Assembly (NCBI RefSeq): GCF_020515625.1 | Contig: NZ_JAIWPJ010000001.1 | Location: 1,302,001 to 1,366,000, forward strand | Length of the DNA stretch: 64,000 nucleotides | Direction of reading: 5' to 3' | Source of the DNA: Natrinema amylolyticum | Lineage (GTDB): Archaea > Halobacteriota > Halobacteria > Halobacteriales > Natrialbaceae | Shown here: piece after piece, positions 26,825-36,276 of the stretch | Layout: each line of letters begins with the position of its first letter | Numbering within the stretch: the stretch's first letter is position 1 | The notes under the pieces: generated by a model | What the model was told of the DNA's origin: nothing | What the model saw: the letters and a program-made list of their open reading frames with translations, nothing else | Database searches by the model: none | Position numbers and translations under genes: made by a program

Positions 26825-27178
26825 ATGCAGACGGAACTCTCACCCGCAGACGGTACCGACGATCTCCAGTACGACCAGCCCAACGACCGCTACGTCTTCC
26901 ACCACGACCCCGACGGGACCGCGACGATCACGACGACGATCGTCCACGCGCTCGCGTCGATCGCGGACACCGACGTCTCGCAGGGCGAGTTCTCGCTCTA
27001 CGACAGCGTCGATCCGGACGCGCTCGACCGCATCTTCAGCAAGAAGGCGGACGGGACCGAGCGAACGGGCGGCCACATCGCCTTCACCGCCCTGGAACAC
27101 GAGGTGTACGTCTACGCGAACGGCGACGTCATCATCTACCCGCCCGCCGAGACGCCCCGGACGCCGACCACGAACTGA
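26825..27178 (+). CDS. HalOD1 domain protein
   Basis: 117 residues matching the haloarchaeal output domain HalOD1 along most of its length: TITTTIVHALASIADTD, then LYDSVDPDALDRIF, then a strand pair ending in EVYVYANGDVIIYP. In two-component systems this domain is a putative output module; stand-alone copies are common in haloarchaea. No partner receiver domain is next to it. The A/T-rich region upstream suggests its own regulated promoter. Confidence 0.85.
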   Translation: MQTELSPADGTDDLQYDQPNDRYVFHHDPDGTATITTTIVHALASIADTDVSQGEFSLYDSVDPDALDRIFSKKADGTERTGGHIAFTALEHEVYVYANGDVIIYPPAETPRTPTTN

Positions 27179-27349
27179 CGCGGAGGCAGTCACACGCCGC
27201 TCGCAGTCGTCCTGATCGTTTTTCTCCGACCGCTTCGCGATCGACCCGCGAGCGACGCGGCCGTCTCGACCCGTGAACTGCGCTGCTGCCGCCGGAAAAA
27301 CGGTCTACATGACACGGCTTTAGGTTCCTGCCGCTCGTCAGTGACCGCT

Positions 27350-27664
27350 ATGACGGTAGTCGCACTACTGAGCGTCGCACCGGTGATCGAGGACAGTATG
27401 GCCGGCGAGGTCGCGAAAGCGGTCGAGGCACTCGAGGAGCACGACGTCACGTACGAGACGAACCCGATGGGGACGGTGATCGAAGCCGAGACGACCGACG
27501 AACTCTTCGCGGCCGCACAGGCGGCCCACGACGCCGTCGACGGCGATCGAGTGAGTACGGTTCTGAAGATCGACGACAAACGGACGCGAGACGTCGACGC
27601 GTCGGAGAAGGTCGAGGCCGTCGAAGAGCACCTCGGTCGGCCGGCGACGAATCGCGACGAGTAG
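27350..27664 (+). CDS. MTH1187-family thiamine-binding-like protein
   Basis: 104 residues of the MTH1187/YkoF-like (DUF77) family, a ferredoxin-like fold that binds thiamine or related ligands in characterised members. Visible motifs are LLSVAPVIEDSMAGEVAKAV at the start and TYETNPMGTVIEAE in the middle, both hallmark regions. A TATA-like CTTTAGG (27318-27324) lies 26-32 bases before the ATG at 27350, which fits leaderless expression. No thiamine biosynthesis gene is next to it. Confidence 0.88.
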   Translation: MTVVALLSVAPVIEDSMAGEVAKAVEALEEHDVTYETNPMGTVIEAETTDELFAAAQAAHDAVDGDRVSTVLKIDDKRTRDVDASEKVEAVEEHLGRPATNRDE

Positions 27665-27766
27665 CGGTCGCGACGTGCGAGCCGGCTCGCGTCGCTACCC
27701 CGCGCCGGCGTCCTCGCTCGGCGGTCGCCCGTCGCAGACGGGCAAGTCTCACCTCGTCGGAGCCCG

Positions 27767-27969
27767 TTGTCCGACGTGGAACAAGCCACGCCCGCAGTCA
27801 CCGACATGTCCTGGATGGCTGTGAACGGAACGTGGCCGAAGCGCTCGAGGCGCTCGAGGGAGTCACAGCGTACGTGTAGATCGGGAACTCGAGGAGGGAC
27901 GAGTCGAGGGTCGACGCGGCGTCGCTGGCGGGGACGATCGAAGGTGCGGGCTATACCGTCGGCGAGTAG
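27767..27969 (+). pseudogene. Disrupted HMA-type metallochaperone gene
   Basis: Reads as a copper-chaperone-like HMA domain if one lost base is restored. After ATG TCC (27806-27811), TG followed by GAT GGC TGT would be Cys-Asp-Gly-Cys with one base missing at about 27812-27813. The shifted frame continues ERNVAEALEALEGVTAYV, hits TAG at 27877, and resumes in the same frame as DAASLAGTIEGAGYTVGE before TAG at 27967. The intact relative at 49215-49427 has MSCDGCERTVESAL at the same place. Two lesions make a functional product unlikely. Confidence 0.8.
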
Positions 27970-28044
27970 AGAGATGACCCGTGTCTGACACCGGTCAGAC
28001 GCCAACGGACAAACGGTTTTACCACGGAGGCTGAACCACGGTGC

Positions 28045-28977
28045 ATGGAAAGTCTCAATCGCATGGCGATCGAGCTGGTCGACGAGGCCCTCGACTACGC
28101 CGAGGAGTTGAATATCGGCGGTTACGACCTCGAAAACGATGCGACGGTACTCGACTTCGGGCTCGAGTTCGACGGCGGGATCGAGGCCGGACTGTTGCTG
28201 ACCGAGATACAGACCGCGGGAATGGCGACGCCGAGCTACGAACTGGGTGAGCTCGGCGACGCCTCGATCCCCTACGTCGAGCTATCGACGGACCAGCCGG
28301 CGCTCTCGCTGCTCTGTTCGCAGAAGGCGGGCTGGGAAGTGATGACCGAGGACTTCGAAGGCCTCGGGAGCGGTCCCGCCCGGGCACTGGTGGCCGAAGA
28401 GGACGAGTTCCGCCGCATCGGCTACACCGACGCCTTCGACCTGACGGCGCTGGCCATCGAGACGGACATGGATCCGACCGAATCCGTGGCCGAACACGTC
28501 GCCGATCGCGCCGAGGTCGAGACGAGCAGTGTCTTCCTGCTCGCCTATCCGACCGCGAGCCTCGCCGGGAGCATTACGAACGCCGCTCGCACCGCCGAAC
28601 TCGCGACGTTCCGGCTCTCCGAACTCGGCTACGATCCCCGCGATATCGTCTCGGCGACGGGGAAGGCACCAGTCGCGCCCGTCGCGGGCGACGAGCGAAC
28701 GGCCATCGCCCGGACGAACGACGCGATCGCGTACGGCGGCCGAGCACATCTCACCGTCCGAGAGGACGCCGATATCTTCGATTCGGTCCCGTCGACCGCC
28801 GCCGAGGATCACGGCCGGCCGTTCAGCGAGGTCTTCGACGACCTCGACTGGGATTTCTCGGAGGTCCCCTCGGACCTCTTCGCGCCCGCCGCCGTGACGA
28901 TCGACGTGATCGGCGGTCCGACGTACGTCCACGGCGAGACGGACGAGGAGCTGCTCGTCGACTCCTTTGGCCTGTAG
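28045..28977 (+). CDS. mch: Methenyltetrahydromethanopterin cyclohydrolase
   Basis: Hydrolyses methenyl-tetrahydromethanopterin-type cofactor to the formyl form in archaeal C1 metabolism. 310 residues, the family length. Signature regions: MESLNRMAIELVDEALDYAE at the N-terminus, SLLCSQKAGWEV, SEVPSDLFAPAAVTI near the end. Haloarchaea keep Mch although they are not methanogens, presumably for C1 transfer on a pterin or folate carrier. A TATA-like GGTTTTACC sits about 25-30 bases before the start. Confidence 0.95.
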   Translation: MESLNRMAIELVDEALDYAEELNIGGYDLENDATVLDFGLEFDGGIEAGLLLTEIQTAGMATPSYELGELGDASIPYVELSTDQPALSLLCSQKAGWEVMTEDFEGLGSGPARALVAEEDEFRRIGYTDAFDLTALAIETDMDPTESVAEHVADRAEVETSSVFLLAYPTASLAGSITNAARTAELATFRLSELGYDPRDIVSATGKAPVAPVAGDERTAIARTNDAIAYGGRAHLTVREDADIFDSVPSTAAEDHGRPFSEVFDDLDWDFSEVPSDLFAPAAVTIDVIGGPTYVHGETDEELLVDSFGL

Positions 28978-29174
28978 TCGTCTCGTTCGAGCCGGTTTCC
29001 GATCCGCCAGCGGACCGCACGTCCTCGAGACGGTCCGACGAGCCCTTTCCCCGCGACCGCTGTCGGCGGCTCGTTCACGTTTCTGCGCGCTCGAGGTTCG
29101 CGGTGGAGAAAACGGGAACGGGAGATCGGGTTATCGACTCGCGCATGCGTAGGCGCGAGACGATCGATTAGCAG
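28978..29174. other. Convergent intergenic region with inverted repeat
   Basis: Between the ends of mch and proA. CTCGCGC (29138-29144) pairs with GCGCGAG (29153-29159), followed by ACGATCGATTAG. It may serve as a bidirectional terminator; the GAG-ACGA ending resembles the tag of the palindromic insert in pyrF and dppD. Confidence 0.4.
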
Positions 29175-30512
29175 CTATTCGTCGGCGAGGCGGCCGGGCG
29201 TCCACTCGGCGTCGAGTTCCGCGTGCGTGTACGGTTTGGCGTCCTCGCCGGCGTAGGTGGCGACGAGCTGGCCGTCGCCCTCGAGGTGGTACTTGTAGGT
29301 GGTCAGCCCCTCAAGGCCGACGGGACCGCGGGCGTGGATCTTCCCGGTACTGATGCCGACCTCGGCACCGAGGCCGAACCGGTAGCCGTCTGCGAAGCGG
29401 GTCGAGGCGTTGTGGAAGACGCTCGCGGAGTCGATGCTGCGCATGAACGCGCTCGCGCGGTCGGCGTCCTCGGTGACGATCGACTCCGTGTGCTTCGAGC
29501 CGTGGGTCGTGACGTGATCGATCGCTGTCTCGAGCGAGTCGACGACTCGGATCGAGACGATCAGGTCGCCGTACTCGGTGTCCCAGTCGGCATCCGTCGC
29601 GGCGTTCACGTCGACGATCTCGCGGGTCGTTTCGTCGCCGCGGATCTCGACGTCGGCGGTCTCGTAGCGGTCAGCGATCGCCGGCAGGAACTCCCCGGCG
29701 ACGTCCTCGTGGACCAGCAGCGTCTCGACGGCGTTACAGACGGCCGGGTACTGGACTTTGGCGTCGAACGCGATGTCTTCGGCCATCGAGAGATCGGCCT
29801 CGTCGTCGACGTAGACGTGACAGATGCCCTCCGTGTGGCCGAGAACGGGAATGCTCGTGTTGTCCTGAATGTAACTCACGAACTCGGAGCTCCCTCTGGG
29901 CATGAGGAGGTCGATCGAATCGTCCATCTCGAGGAGGGCGTCGACGTCTTCGCGGGCCTCGATGTGCTGGGCCCAGCCGTCCGGAACGCCGGCCTCGGAC
30001 GCGGCGTCCTCGATGATCTCGAAGAGGATTCGGTTCGAGTGCAGCGCCTCGCTGCCGCCCTTGAGGATCACCGCGTTGCCCGACTTCAAGCCGAGCGCGG
30101 CGATCTGGACGAGCGCGTCGGGGCGAGACTCGAAGACCGTCCCGACGACGCCGATCGGAACGGCGACCTTGTACAGTTCGAGGTCCTCGTCGAGTTCCCG
30201 TGCGGAGAGCGTCTTTCCGAGCGGGTCCTCCTGCTCGGCGACGCTGCGGACCATCTCGGCGATGCTCTCGATTTTCGACTCCGAGAGCTTCAGCCGATCG
30301 ACCAGTGCCTGCGTGTACTCGCCCTCCTCGAGCAGTCGTTCGCCCTCCTCGACGTCCCGCTCGTTTTCCGCGAGGATCTCGTCGGTGCGGGCTTCGATCG
30401 CGTCGGCGATCTCCCGAAGCGCCCCGCTTCGCTCCTCGTCGGAGAGTTTCGCGAGCTCGAGAGCCGCGGTCTGTGCCTCCTCGACGTCGTTTTCGATATC
30501 GGTTTCAGTCAT
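29175..30512 (-). CDS. proA: Glutamate-5-semialdehyde dehydrogenase
   Basis: Second step of proline synthesis: reduces glutamyl 5-phosphate with NADPH. 445 residues, slightly longer than the bacterial enzyme. Aldehyde dehydrogenase superfamily; the nucleophile Cys is in [37 protein letters not shown] and the terminal [20 protein letters not shown] are ProA hallmarks. Last gene of proC-proB-proA, overlapping proB by eight bases. Confidence 0.97.
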   Translation of the reverse strand: MTETDIENDVEEAQTAALELAKLSDEERSGALREIADAIEARTDEILAENERDVEEGERLLEEGEYTQALVDRLKLSESKIESIAEMVRSVAEQEDPLGKTLSARELDEDLELYKVAVPIGVVGTVFESRPDALVQIAALGLKSGNAVILKGGSEALHSNRILFEIIEDAASEAGVPDGWAQHIEAREDVDALLEMDDSIDLLMPRGSSEFVSYIQDNTSIPVLGHTEGICHVYVDDEADLSMAEDIAFDAKVQYPAVCNAVETLLVHEDVAGEFLPAIADRYETADVEIRGDETTREIVDVNAATDADWDTEYGDLIVSIRVVDSLETAIDHVTTHGSKHTESIVTEDADRASAFMRSIDSASVFHNASTRFADGYRFGLGAEVGISTGKIHARGPVGLEGLTTYKYHLEGDGQLVATYAGEDAKPYTHAELDAEWTPGRLADE

Positions 30513-31338
30513 CGCTCACACCGTTGATAGGGACGAATATGGTCCCCACGGGCTTGGCAGTAGCGATCTTCTCGAGGACGTCGGGTTCGGTGGACTTCGC
30601 GATGACGGCGGGCACCCCGTGCTCGCTGACATCGCGTGCGCCCTCGACTTTCGTCTGGATACCGCCGAACCCGTCGGAGGTCGTCTCGCTGATGATCTCC
30701 TGGACCGTGTCGTAGTTCGTGCCGACCGCTTCGATGCGCTCGGCGTCGGAATCGTGCTTCGGGTTGCCGGTGTAGACGCCGCCGACGTCGGTCAGCGTGA
30801 CCAGCAGGTCCGCGTCGACGCCCATCGTCGCTGCCGCCGAGAGCATGTCGTTGTCACCGATCCGGAGCTCCTCGGTCGCGACGGCGTCGTTCTCGTTGAT
30901 GATCGGGACGACGCCCCAGTCCAGCAACGTCTCGACGGTGTTTCGGAAGTTCGTGAATCGCTCGGGGTTCTCGAGGTCGTGCTGGGTCAGCAGGAGCTGG
31001 GCCACCTTCCGATCGTACCGCCCGAAGCTCTCGGTGTAGCGGTGCATGAGGGTGCTCTGGCCGACGGTCGAGAGGGCCTGGGTCTCCTCGAGGGTTTCGC
31101 TGCCCTGTTCGATCCGCCCCGTCCCGGCCCCGACCGCGCCCGACGAGACGAGGATCACCTGCTTGCCCCGCGAGAGGAGGTCCTCGATGTCGTCGACCAG
31201 TTTGTCGAGTTTCCCGTCGTCCAGGTTGGAGTCCCCGTCGGTCAGGGAGTTCGTCCCGGCCTTGACGATCACGCGGTCGGCGTCGGCCGCGAGCTGTCGC
31301 GCCTCCGCGACGGCCGACTCTTCGAGTCCCTTACTCAT
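30505..31338 (-). CDS. proB: Glutamate 5-kinase
   Basis: First step of proline synthesis, ATP-dependent phosphorylation of glutamate. 277 residues: the amino-acid-kinase domain alone ([57 protein letters not shown]). The C-terminal PUA domain of the long bacterial form is missing. Eight-base overlaps with proA and proC indicate one transcript. Confidence 0.96.
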   Translation of the reverse strand: MSKGLEESAVAEARQLAADADRVIVKAGTNSLTDGDSNLDDGKLDKLVDDIEDLLSRGKQVILVSSGAVGAGTGRIEQGSETLEETQALSTVGQSTLMHRYTESFGRYDRKVAQLLLTQHDLENPERFTNFRNTVETLLDWGVVPIINENDAVATEELRIGDNDMLSAAATMGVDADLLVTLTDVGGVYTGNPKHDSDAERIEAVGTNYDTVQEIISETTSDGFGGIQTKVEGARDVSEHGVPAVIAKSTEPDVLEKIATAKPVGTIFVPINGVSDD

Positions 31339-32107
31339 TGTTGAATTCGGCCGCCAGTTCCGCAGAGCGTTCTTCGGCCGCCGCCACCGCCTCGGCGACG
31401 TCCGCCTCGGCGTCGCTGTCCCAGAGGACTTCCATGCCTTCGATGGTCGTCCCGTTGGGCGAACAGACGGCGTCGATCAGTTCCTCGACGTTCCGGTCCG
31501 ACCGGAGGACGGTCTCGGCCGCGCCCTTGAACGTCTGTGCGGCCAGCGTCTCGGCGTCGTCCGGCTCGAGGCCGCCCTCGACGCCCGCGTCGGCCATCGC
31601 CTGAATGAGATAGAAGACGAAGGCGGGGCCGCTCCCGTTGACTGCGGTCGCGATGTCCATCTTCGCCTCGTCGATCTCGGCGAACTCGCCGACGTCGTCG
31701 AGCAGTTCCCGTACCTCGTCGGTGACGCCCTCGGCGGTCACGGCCGCCGCCATGTCGCCCGTCTCGGCCGCGAGGTTCGGCATGATCCGGACGACGTTCG
31801 CGTCGGTCCGCGCTTCGACGAAGTCGGTAGAGACGCCCGCAGCGATAGAGACCAGCGTCTGCTCCGGCGAGAGATCGAGATCGTCCAGTACCGCGCCGAC
31901 GATGTCCGGTTTCACCGCGACGATAACCACGTCCGACTCGGCCGCTTCCGATACGTCCGACGTCGTGTGGTCGACGTAGTCGGCGACCGACTCGAGTGCG
32001 TCGGGATCGAGATCACACGCGATTACCGTGTGGTTCCCGGCCCGCCAGAGGCCCTTGATCAGGGCGCTCCCCATGTTGCCACATCCGATAACGCTCGTCT
32101 GTACCAT
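31331..32107 (-). CDS. proC: Pyrroline-5-carboxylate reductase
   Basis: Final step of proline synthesis, NAD(P)H-dependent. 258 residues from ATG 32107 ([20 protein letters not shown]); the Rossmann glycine motif is at the very N-terminus, which decides this start over the codon 36 bases upstream. The C-terminal part has [20 protein letters not shown] and the terminal signature [15 protein letters not shown]. First gene of the operon. Confidence 0.96.
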   Translation of the reverse strand: MVQTSVIGCGNMGSALIKGLWRAGNHTVIACDLDPDALESVADYVDHTTSDVSEAAESDVVIVAVKPDIVGAVLDDLDLSPEQTLVSIAAGVSTDFVEARTDANVVRIMPNLAAETGDMAAAVTAEGVTDEVRELLDDVGEFAEIDEAKMDIATAVNGSGPAFVFYLIQAMADAGVEGGLEPDDAETLAAQTFKGAAETVLRSDRNVEELIDAVCSPNGTTIEGMEVLWDSDAEADVAEAVAAAEERSAELAAEFNNE

Positions 32108-32229
32108 CTTGTCTAGGGTGAGGAACCGAGGCGGACATACCAACTTTGGTTTCGGTCGGCCCGGCGAGTCGACCGAGACAGCGTGACACGCACTGCGGAG
32201 GCAGGTCAGCGATCGCTCGAGCGGTACGG

Positions 32230-32925
32230 TCAGACGAACCCGAGGACTACGGACGTGATCGCCTCGACGATCGTCTCCCAGACCGAAACGCCCGTGACGA
32301 GCTGCAACACCGTGTCGAGCCCGAAGAAGAGGAAGATTCCCGCGCCGGCGAGGTGGGCCAGCCTGGCATCGAAGCGGTGGGAGAACGTGTGGAAGAAGTA
32401 GGCGTTGGCTGCACTCACGGGAACGATCGCGAGCATTTCGCCGGCCCAGATCGCAGGGTGGGCGCCGTACTGGACGGCGAGCCCGATAGTGACGAGCTGG
32501 GTCTTGTCACCGAACTCCCCGACGGCCATCAGGGCGAAGATGGGAACGAACCCGCGGAGATACGACGGGACGTCGACCCCGAGGACCGAGATATCGATTT
32601 CGTCGGCCGTCGCCGCGCCGCCGTTCGTCGCGGCCGGTCGCCGACTCGTCTCGGGCGCCGACCTGACGAGCAGCGCCGCGAAGAGCAAGAACAGCCCCGC
32701 CGTGATCGCATCGAGGTACACGGTCGGGAGGACGCCCTGGATCGCCGCACCGAAGGCTATCTCGAGGGCCGTCCAGCCGGCGAAGGCGCTCCCCGCGGCG
32801 GCGACCACGATCCAGGGGTCGAATCGAGTCGCGAGACCCGCGATGATGAACTGGACCTTCTCCCCGGGGAGCACCGTTAGCTGCAGGACGAACGCGGCGA
32901 CGAGGACCTCGAGCCAGCCAGTCAT
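32230..32925 (-). CDS. Gdt1/TMEM165-family (UPF0016) membrane transporter
   Basis: 231-residue protein with six to seven membrane helices arranged as two repeats. The family motif E-x-G-D-K-T/S is present in the second repeat (AVGEFGDKTQLVTI), but the first repeat has LTVLPGEKVQFII. Characterised members transport Mn2+ or Ca2+ in exchange for protons. A soluble acidic loop (about 89-115) separates the repeats. It stands alone, with promoters on both sides unclear. Confidence 0.85.
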   Translation of the reverse strand: MTGWLEVLVAAFVLQLTVLPGEKVQFIIAGLATRFDPWIVVAAAGSAFAGWTALEIAFGAAIQGVLPTVYLDAITAGLFLLFAALLVRSAPETSRRPAATNGGAATADEIDISVLGVDVPSYLRGFVPIFALMAVGEFGDKTQLVTIGLAVQYGAHPAIWAGEMLAIVPVSAANAYFFHTFSHRFDARLAHLAGAGIFLFFGLDTVLQLVTGVSVWETIVEAITSVVLGFV

Positions 32926-33206
32926 ACGTAGAGAGCGGTGGGAGAGCGACGTCGTTCAGTCACGCCACCGAGTACGCCGTGGTTTAGCCCCGTCTAATGT
33001 ATACATGTTATGGACTAACCCGAGGGAGAGTTGACGATACGGGCCGTAACCGAATGATGATTACTCGTTTGGCTTAATTAGGAGCGGAAACTGAGTCAGA
33101 TCGGGCGGAACCATTGTCGTCCATCGGAGGGGAAATGACGCCCAGTCTCCGCCGGAGAGAACCGACTCGATCGAGCGGACCGCGGCCGAGGTCGAGGTCG
33201 AGGCCG
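32926..33206. other. Intergenic region with a 10-base palindrome
   Basis: No gene. The perfect palindrome ATGTATACAT lies at 32997-33006, about 72 bases upstream of the Gdt1-like start. The A/T-rich stretch around 33050-33090 (TTGGCTTAATTAGGAG) may include the GTPase gene terminator. Confidence 0.4.
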
Positions 33207-34808
33207 TCACTCCATCGGGGAGACGTCGGTGACCGTGCCGACGCCCTTACTGCGACCCTCGCGGAAGACGAACTTCTGGCCTTCCTCGACGAGGTACGGA
33301 CGGAACTTGAACCGGACGGTGCTCTTGCCCGTATCGCCCGGCAGGAGGCGGCCGTTCTCGGGATAGAAGGCGGCGGCCTCGCCGATCGTCTCGAGGTGGA
33401 CGACGGGCTCGTACCCCTCACCGATGCGGGTGGGGTGGTTGAGGACCATGACTTCGGCCTCGAACTCGCGGACCGGCTCGGGGTCGGCGTCGCGGGGGAG
33501 CAAGACCATGCCGCGCTCGATGGCGCTCTCCTTGATCCCCTTGAGGGCGATCCCCACGATCCGGCCGGCCTGGGCCTTGTCGACGCGGTGGTAGTGCATC
33601 TCGATCGAGCGGACCTCGACCTCCTGGAAGCGACCGTCCGACATCGGGCCGATCAGGAGTTCGTCGCCAGCTTCGACCTCACCGGACATCACCGTCCCCG
33701 AGGCGACCGCGCCGACGCCGGTCACCGAGTAGCTCCGGTCGACGTACATCCGGAACTCGCCGGTGTCCTGTGACGTCTTCGGAAGCCGGTCGAACAGTTC
33801 GTCCAGCGTCTCGAGGCCGTCCATCGTGATCGCGCTGGTTTCGACGATCGGAACCACGCGCTCGTTGATCTCCTCGACGGCGGCGTCGACGCCGTGGCGG
33901 CTGACCCGCAGCGGCGACTTGTCGACCTCCCGCAAGAGGCGTTCGACCTCGCGTTCGACCTCCTCGATGCGCTCCTCGTCGACGGTGTCGGTCTTTGTGA
34001 TCGCGACGATCGTTGGGAGGTCGGTGGCAAGCAGGACGCCGAGGTGTTCGCGCGTGGTGCGCGTGGGGCCGTCGTCGGCGGCGACGACCAGCAGCCCGTA
34101 GTCGAGTTTCTGCCCGACGAGACCGCGGATCGTCGTCCGGAGCCACGGCTCGTGACCGACGGTGTCGACGAACGAGACGAGTCTCTCGGCCTCTTGGACG
34201 ACTTCAGCGCGATCGGCCTTGCGATTCGGATTCCGGACCCGGACCGGCCCCTCGTCGTCGAAACCGTAGACGGCGTAGGACAGGTCGGCGGAGAGGCCGC
34301 GCTCGACCTCGTGGGGCTGAACGTCGAGGAACGCGCGGGTCGCACCGTCCCCGTCGTCCGGTTTGCCCGTCACCAGCGAGCCGACGAGCGTACTCTTCCC
34401 GTGGTCGACGTGGCCGGCGGTCCCGACGACGACGTGTTCGTCGTCCGTCTCGAGGACGCCGCCCTCGCGGACCTGCGCGACCCCGACGAGTCCCTCGTTG
34501 ATGCCCCAGGTCTGGACGTCCTCGATGTGTGCGTCGGCCTCCTCCGCGAGGAGGGAGAGGACGTCCATCGTCTCGGAGAACGTGTCGGGATCGACGCCGG
34601 CGAGGCCGCCGTCGTCGGTGACGCCGACGACGTACGTCGCCTCGCCGTCGCCCGAAAGGAGTCGATGTCGGAGTTGCGCGGCCAGGCTCTCCCGCCGTCC
34701 ACCCTCGAGGTGGACGTCTCGTGACAGTCGTTCCTTGAACTCGACGTTGCCACCGTCCTGTTCGCCACGGTCCAGGGCTCGCTCGAGGAGAGCCCGGTCA
34801 CGGCTCAT
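33207..34808 (-). CDS. GTPBP1-type translational GTPase-like protein
   Basis: 533 residues from ATG 34808 (MSRDRALLERALDRGEQ); an earlier start would add nine residues. Residues about 22-100 form an N-terminal domain with VEFKERLS and TYVVGVTDDGGLAGV. The GTPase domain has G1 GTAGHVDHGKST, G3 DTVGHEP and G4 TKTD, and is followed by two EF-Tu-like beta-barrels (GTVMSGEVEAGDELLIGP; GDTGKSTVRFKFRPYL). GTPBP1/2 relatives in eukaryotes act on stalled ribosomes or mRNA turnover; the archaeal role is not established. Alone in its transcript. Confidence 0.9.
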   Translation of the reverse strand: MSRDRALLERALDRGEQDGGNVEFKERLSRDVHLEGGRRESLAAQLRHRLLSGDGEATYVVGVTDDGGLAGVDPDTFSETMDVLSLLAEEADAHIEDVQTWGINEGLVGVAQVREGGVLETDDEHVVVGTAGHVDHGKSTLVGSLVTGKPDDGDGATRAFLDVQPHEVERGLSADLSYAVYGFDDEGPVRVRNPNRKADRAEVVQEAERLVSFVDTVGHEPWLRTTIRGLVGQKLDYGLLVVAADDGPTRTTREHLGVLLATDLPTIVAITKTDTVDEERIEEVEREVERLLREVDKSPLRVSRHGVDAAVEEINERVVPIVETSAITMDGLETLDELFDRLPKTSQDTGEFRMYVDRSYSVTGVGAVASGTVMSGEVEAGDELLIGPMSDGRFQEVEVRSIEMHYHRVDKAQAGRIVGIALKGIKESAIERGMVLLPRDADPEPVREFEAEVMVLNHPTRIGEGYEPVVHLETIGEAAAFYPENGRLLPGDTGKSTVRFKFRPYLVEEGQKFVFREGRSKGVGTVTDVSPME

Positions 34809-35034
34809 ATCCCCTGGTAGTGGGGCACACGGCAAAAGGCTTCCCGTGTATTGACAATGTTTCCCATAGTATAACTGCCGAGCCGGAGAAAACTACGTCG
34901 CCGGCCGCTCTCCCGATGCTGTGGCTGAGTACCGCCGTCGCGTTCCCTCTCCCGTGCGCCACAGTTCTGGGTCGACGGGCCGGTTCGAACGTGCCGGGCT
35001 CGCTTTCAAGCCCCTCGAGCCCGTTTCTCGAGAC

Positions 35035-35214
35035 ATGAGTGTCAGCGGCCTCTGTCAGATCTGCGAATCCCGTCCCGCACAGGAACGGTGTTCCAACTGC
35101 GGCACGCTCGCGTGCGAGGTCCACTTCGAGGACAGCATGGAGCTGTGTGCCGACTGCGCCTCGCAGGCCCAGCCGGGCCCCGGGAACGACGACGTCGAGA
35201 TCAACCGGTTCTGA
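35035..35214 (+). CDS. Small HIT/B-box-like zinc protein
   Basis: 59 residues from ATG 35035 (MSVSGLCQICESRPAQERCS); the upstream extension is not coding-like. Cysteines are arranged CxxC (CQIC), CxxC (CSNC), C-x3-H (CEVH), CxxC (CADC), enough for two zinc sites in a cross-brace. No other domain. The next gene begins 45 bases downstream and may be cotranscribed. No role can be assigned. Confidence 0.8.
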   Translation: MSVSGLCQICESRPAQERCSNCGTLACEVHFEDSMELCADCASQAQPGPGNDDVEINRF

Positions 35215-35258
35215 GTCGACCGACCGCGACTGCATCGACCGCGAACGCACTCGATATC

Positions 35259-35525
35259 GTGACCTCCATCCGCGACCTGCTCGGCGAGGCACTCGGCGTC
35301 GGCGAGACCTATCGCCTCCGGCTCGAAGAGCGCGACGGAACGCTCGTTGCCGAGCATCCGAACGACGCCAGTCCGATGGACGTCGCCGTCGTCGAGGGGC
35401 TGGACCGGCTCGCGGAGCGGCCGCCGACGGAGCCGGTGACGGTTGAGATCGTCGGTCGGGTCGTCGACGGCCGGATCGCGGCGCGGGTCATCAATGCGGA
35501 ACGCGAGGCGAAGTCATCCTCGTGA
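35259..35525 (+). CDS. Small conserved haloarchaeal protein
   Basis: 88 residues from a GTG start at 35259 (VTSIRDLLGEALGVGETYRL). Acidic alpha/beta protein without cysteines or membrane segments. The frame is open upstream but overlaps the zinc-protein gene, and that part is arginine-rich. I do not recognise a family. Codon use is like the neighbours. It follows the zinc-protein gene closely and is probably in the same transcript. Confidence 0.65.
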   Translation: MTSIRDLLGEALGVGETYRLRLEERDGTLVAEHPNDASPMDVAVVEGLDRLAERPPTEPVTVEIVGRVVDGRIAARVINAEREAKSSS

Positions 35526-35713
35526 CAGCGGGTCGGAGAGAACAGTCGCTCCCGATTTCGTATTCAAATCCGCCTGTGAAGAGGTCGAAGCCGTCGGGAC
35601 CGTGTCCCATCGATTCCCTCCGTGCCTCGTCGGCCGCCAGAAACCACGGGACGCCTCCATGGGTCGTCCCGATCGGGACTTCCGTCCGTGGCTGTGCCCG
35701 ACTCGAACCCGGG
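35526..35713. other. Interval before the lipoprotein gene
   Basis: No supported gene. The minus strand gives one protein-like stretch (THGGVPWFLAADEARRESMG, about 35590-35670) without a start or a known family, possibly a fragment of a lost gene. Confidence 0.3.
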
Positions 35714-35721
35714 ATTTTTAT
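35714..35721 (+). promoter_or_regulatory. TATA box of the lipoprotein gene
   Basis: TTTTTATT lies 23-30 bases before the ATG at 35744, fitting a leaderless transcript. Confidence 0.5.
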
Positions 35722-35743
35722 TCCATTTCTCGTGTTAATTACT

Positions 35744-36145
35744 ATGTTCTTCACTCGGCGGCATTTTATTGGAAGCGCTACACTTCTGCTTGGAATCGCC
35801 GGTTGTAGCGGTTCCACCGACGATACCCCGCTCCAAGAGCTATATCTCGAGGTATTGAATCTGACGGATGAGCCACACACGTTCCACTTCGTGCTTGAAT
35901 CGGACGACGGGCTCGGGCAGTGGCAGGATTTCGAACTCGATGCTGACGCTCTCCGAGAAGTCGTTATCGAGCCCGAAACGGACCGCGAATGGTCGGGATA
36001 TCAGGTAGTTACGAGCGATAAGCGGGCATCCGGATCACTACTCGGACAGGGAGACGAACAGACTTGCCTGCAACTCAACTGCCGGATCACAGACGACGAT
36101 ATCTCGTCTACGATGTCGACGGATCGCCCGCTGTGTAACTCGTAA
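35744..36145 (+). CDS. Tat-exported lipoprotein of unknown function
   Basis: 133 residues. The N-terminus MFFTRRHFIGSATLLLGIAG has a twin-arginine motif (RRHF) and a hydrophobic stretch, ending in the lipobox IAGC with C20 as the likely lipidated residue. The mature part is acidic and beta-rich, with two late cysteines (TCLQLNC). It has more A/T-ending codons than the neighbouring genes, suggesting transfer or relaxed selection. No family recognised. Confidence 0.8.
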   Translation: MFFTRRHFIGSATLLLGIAGCSGSTDDTPLQELYLEVLNLTDEPHTFHFVLESDDGLGQWQDFELDADALREVVIEPETDREWSGYQVVTSDKRASGSLLGQGDEQTCLQLNCRITDDDISSTMSTDRPLCNS

Positions 36146-36276
36146 TCGGGCCGGTCCTGAATACTTGTATTATCCACCCACTGCACTTGTCGTGCAACAA
36201 TGTAACGTCGAAATTCTGATTAGGATCGATCGTCACGGATCAATCGAATCTTCTCCTCAAACCATCGCCGGGACCG

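Noticed and set aside
35590-35670. Protein-like fragment THGGVPWFLAADEAR on the minus strand
   Set aside because: No start, no family and only about 80 bases; insufficient to call a gene or pseudogene.
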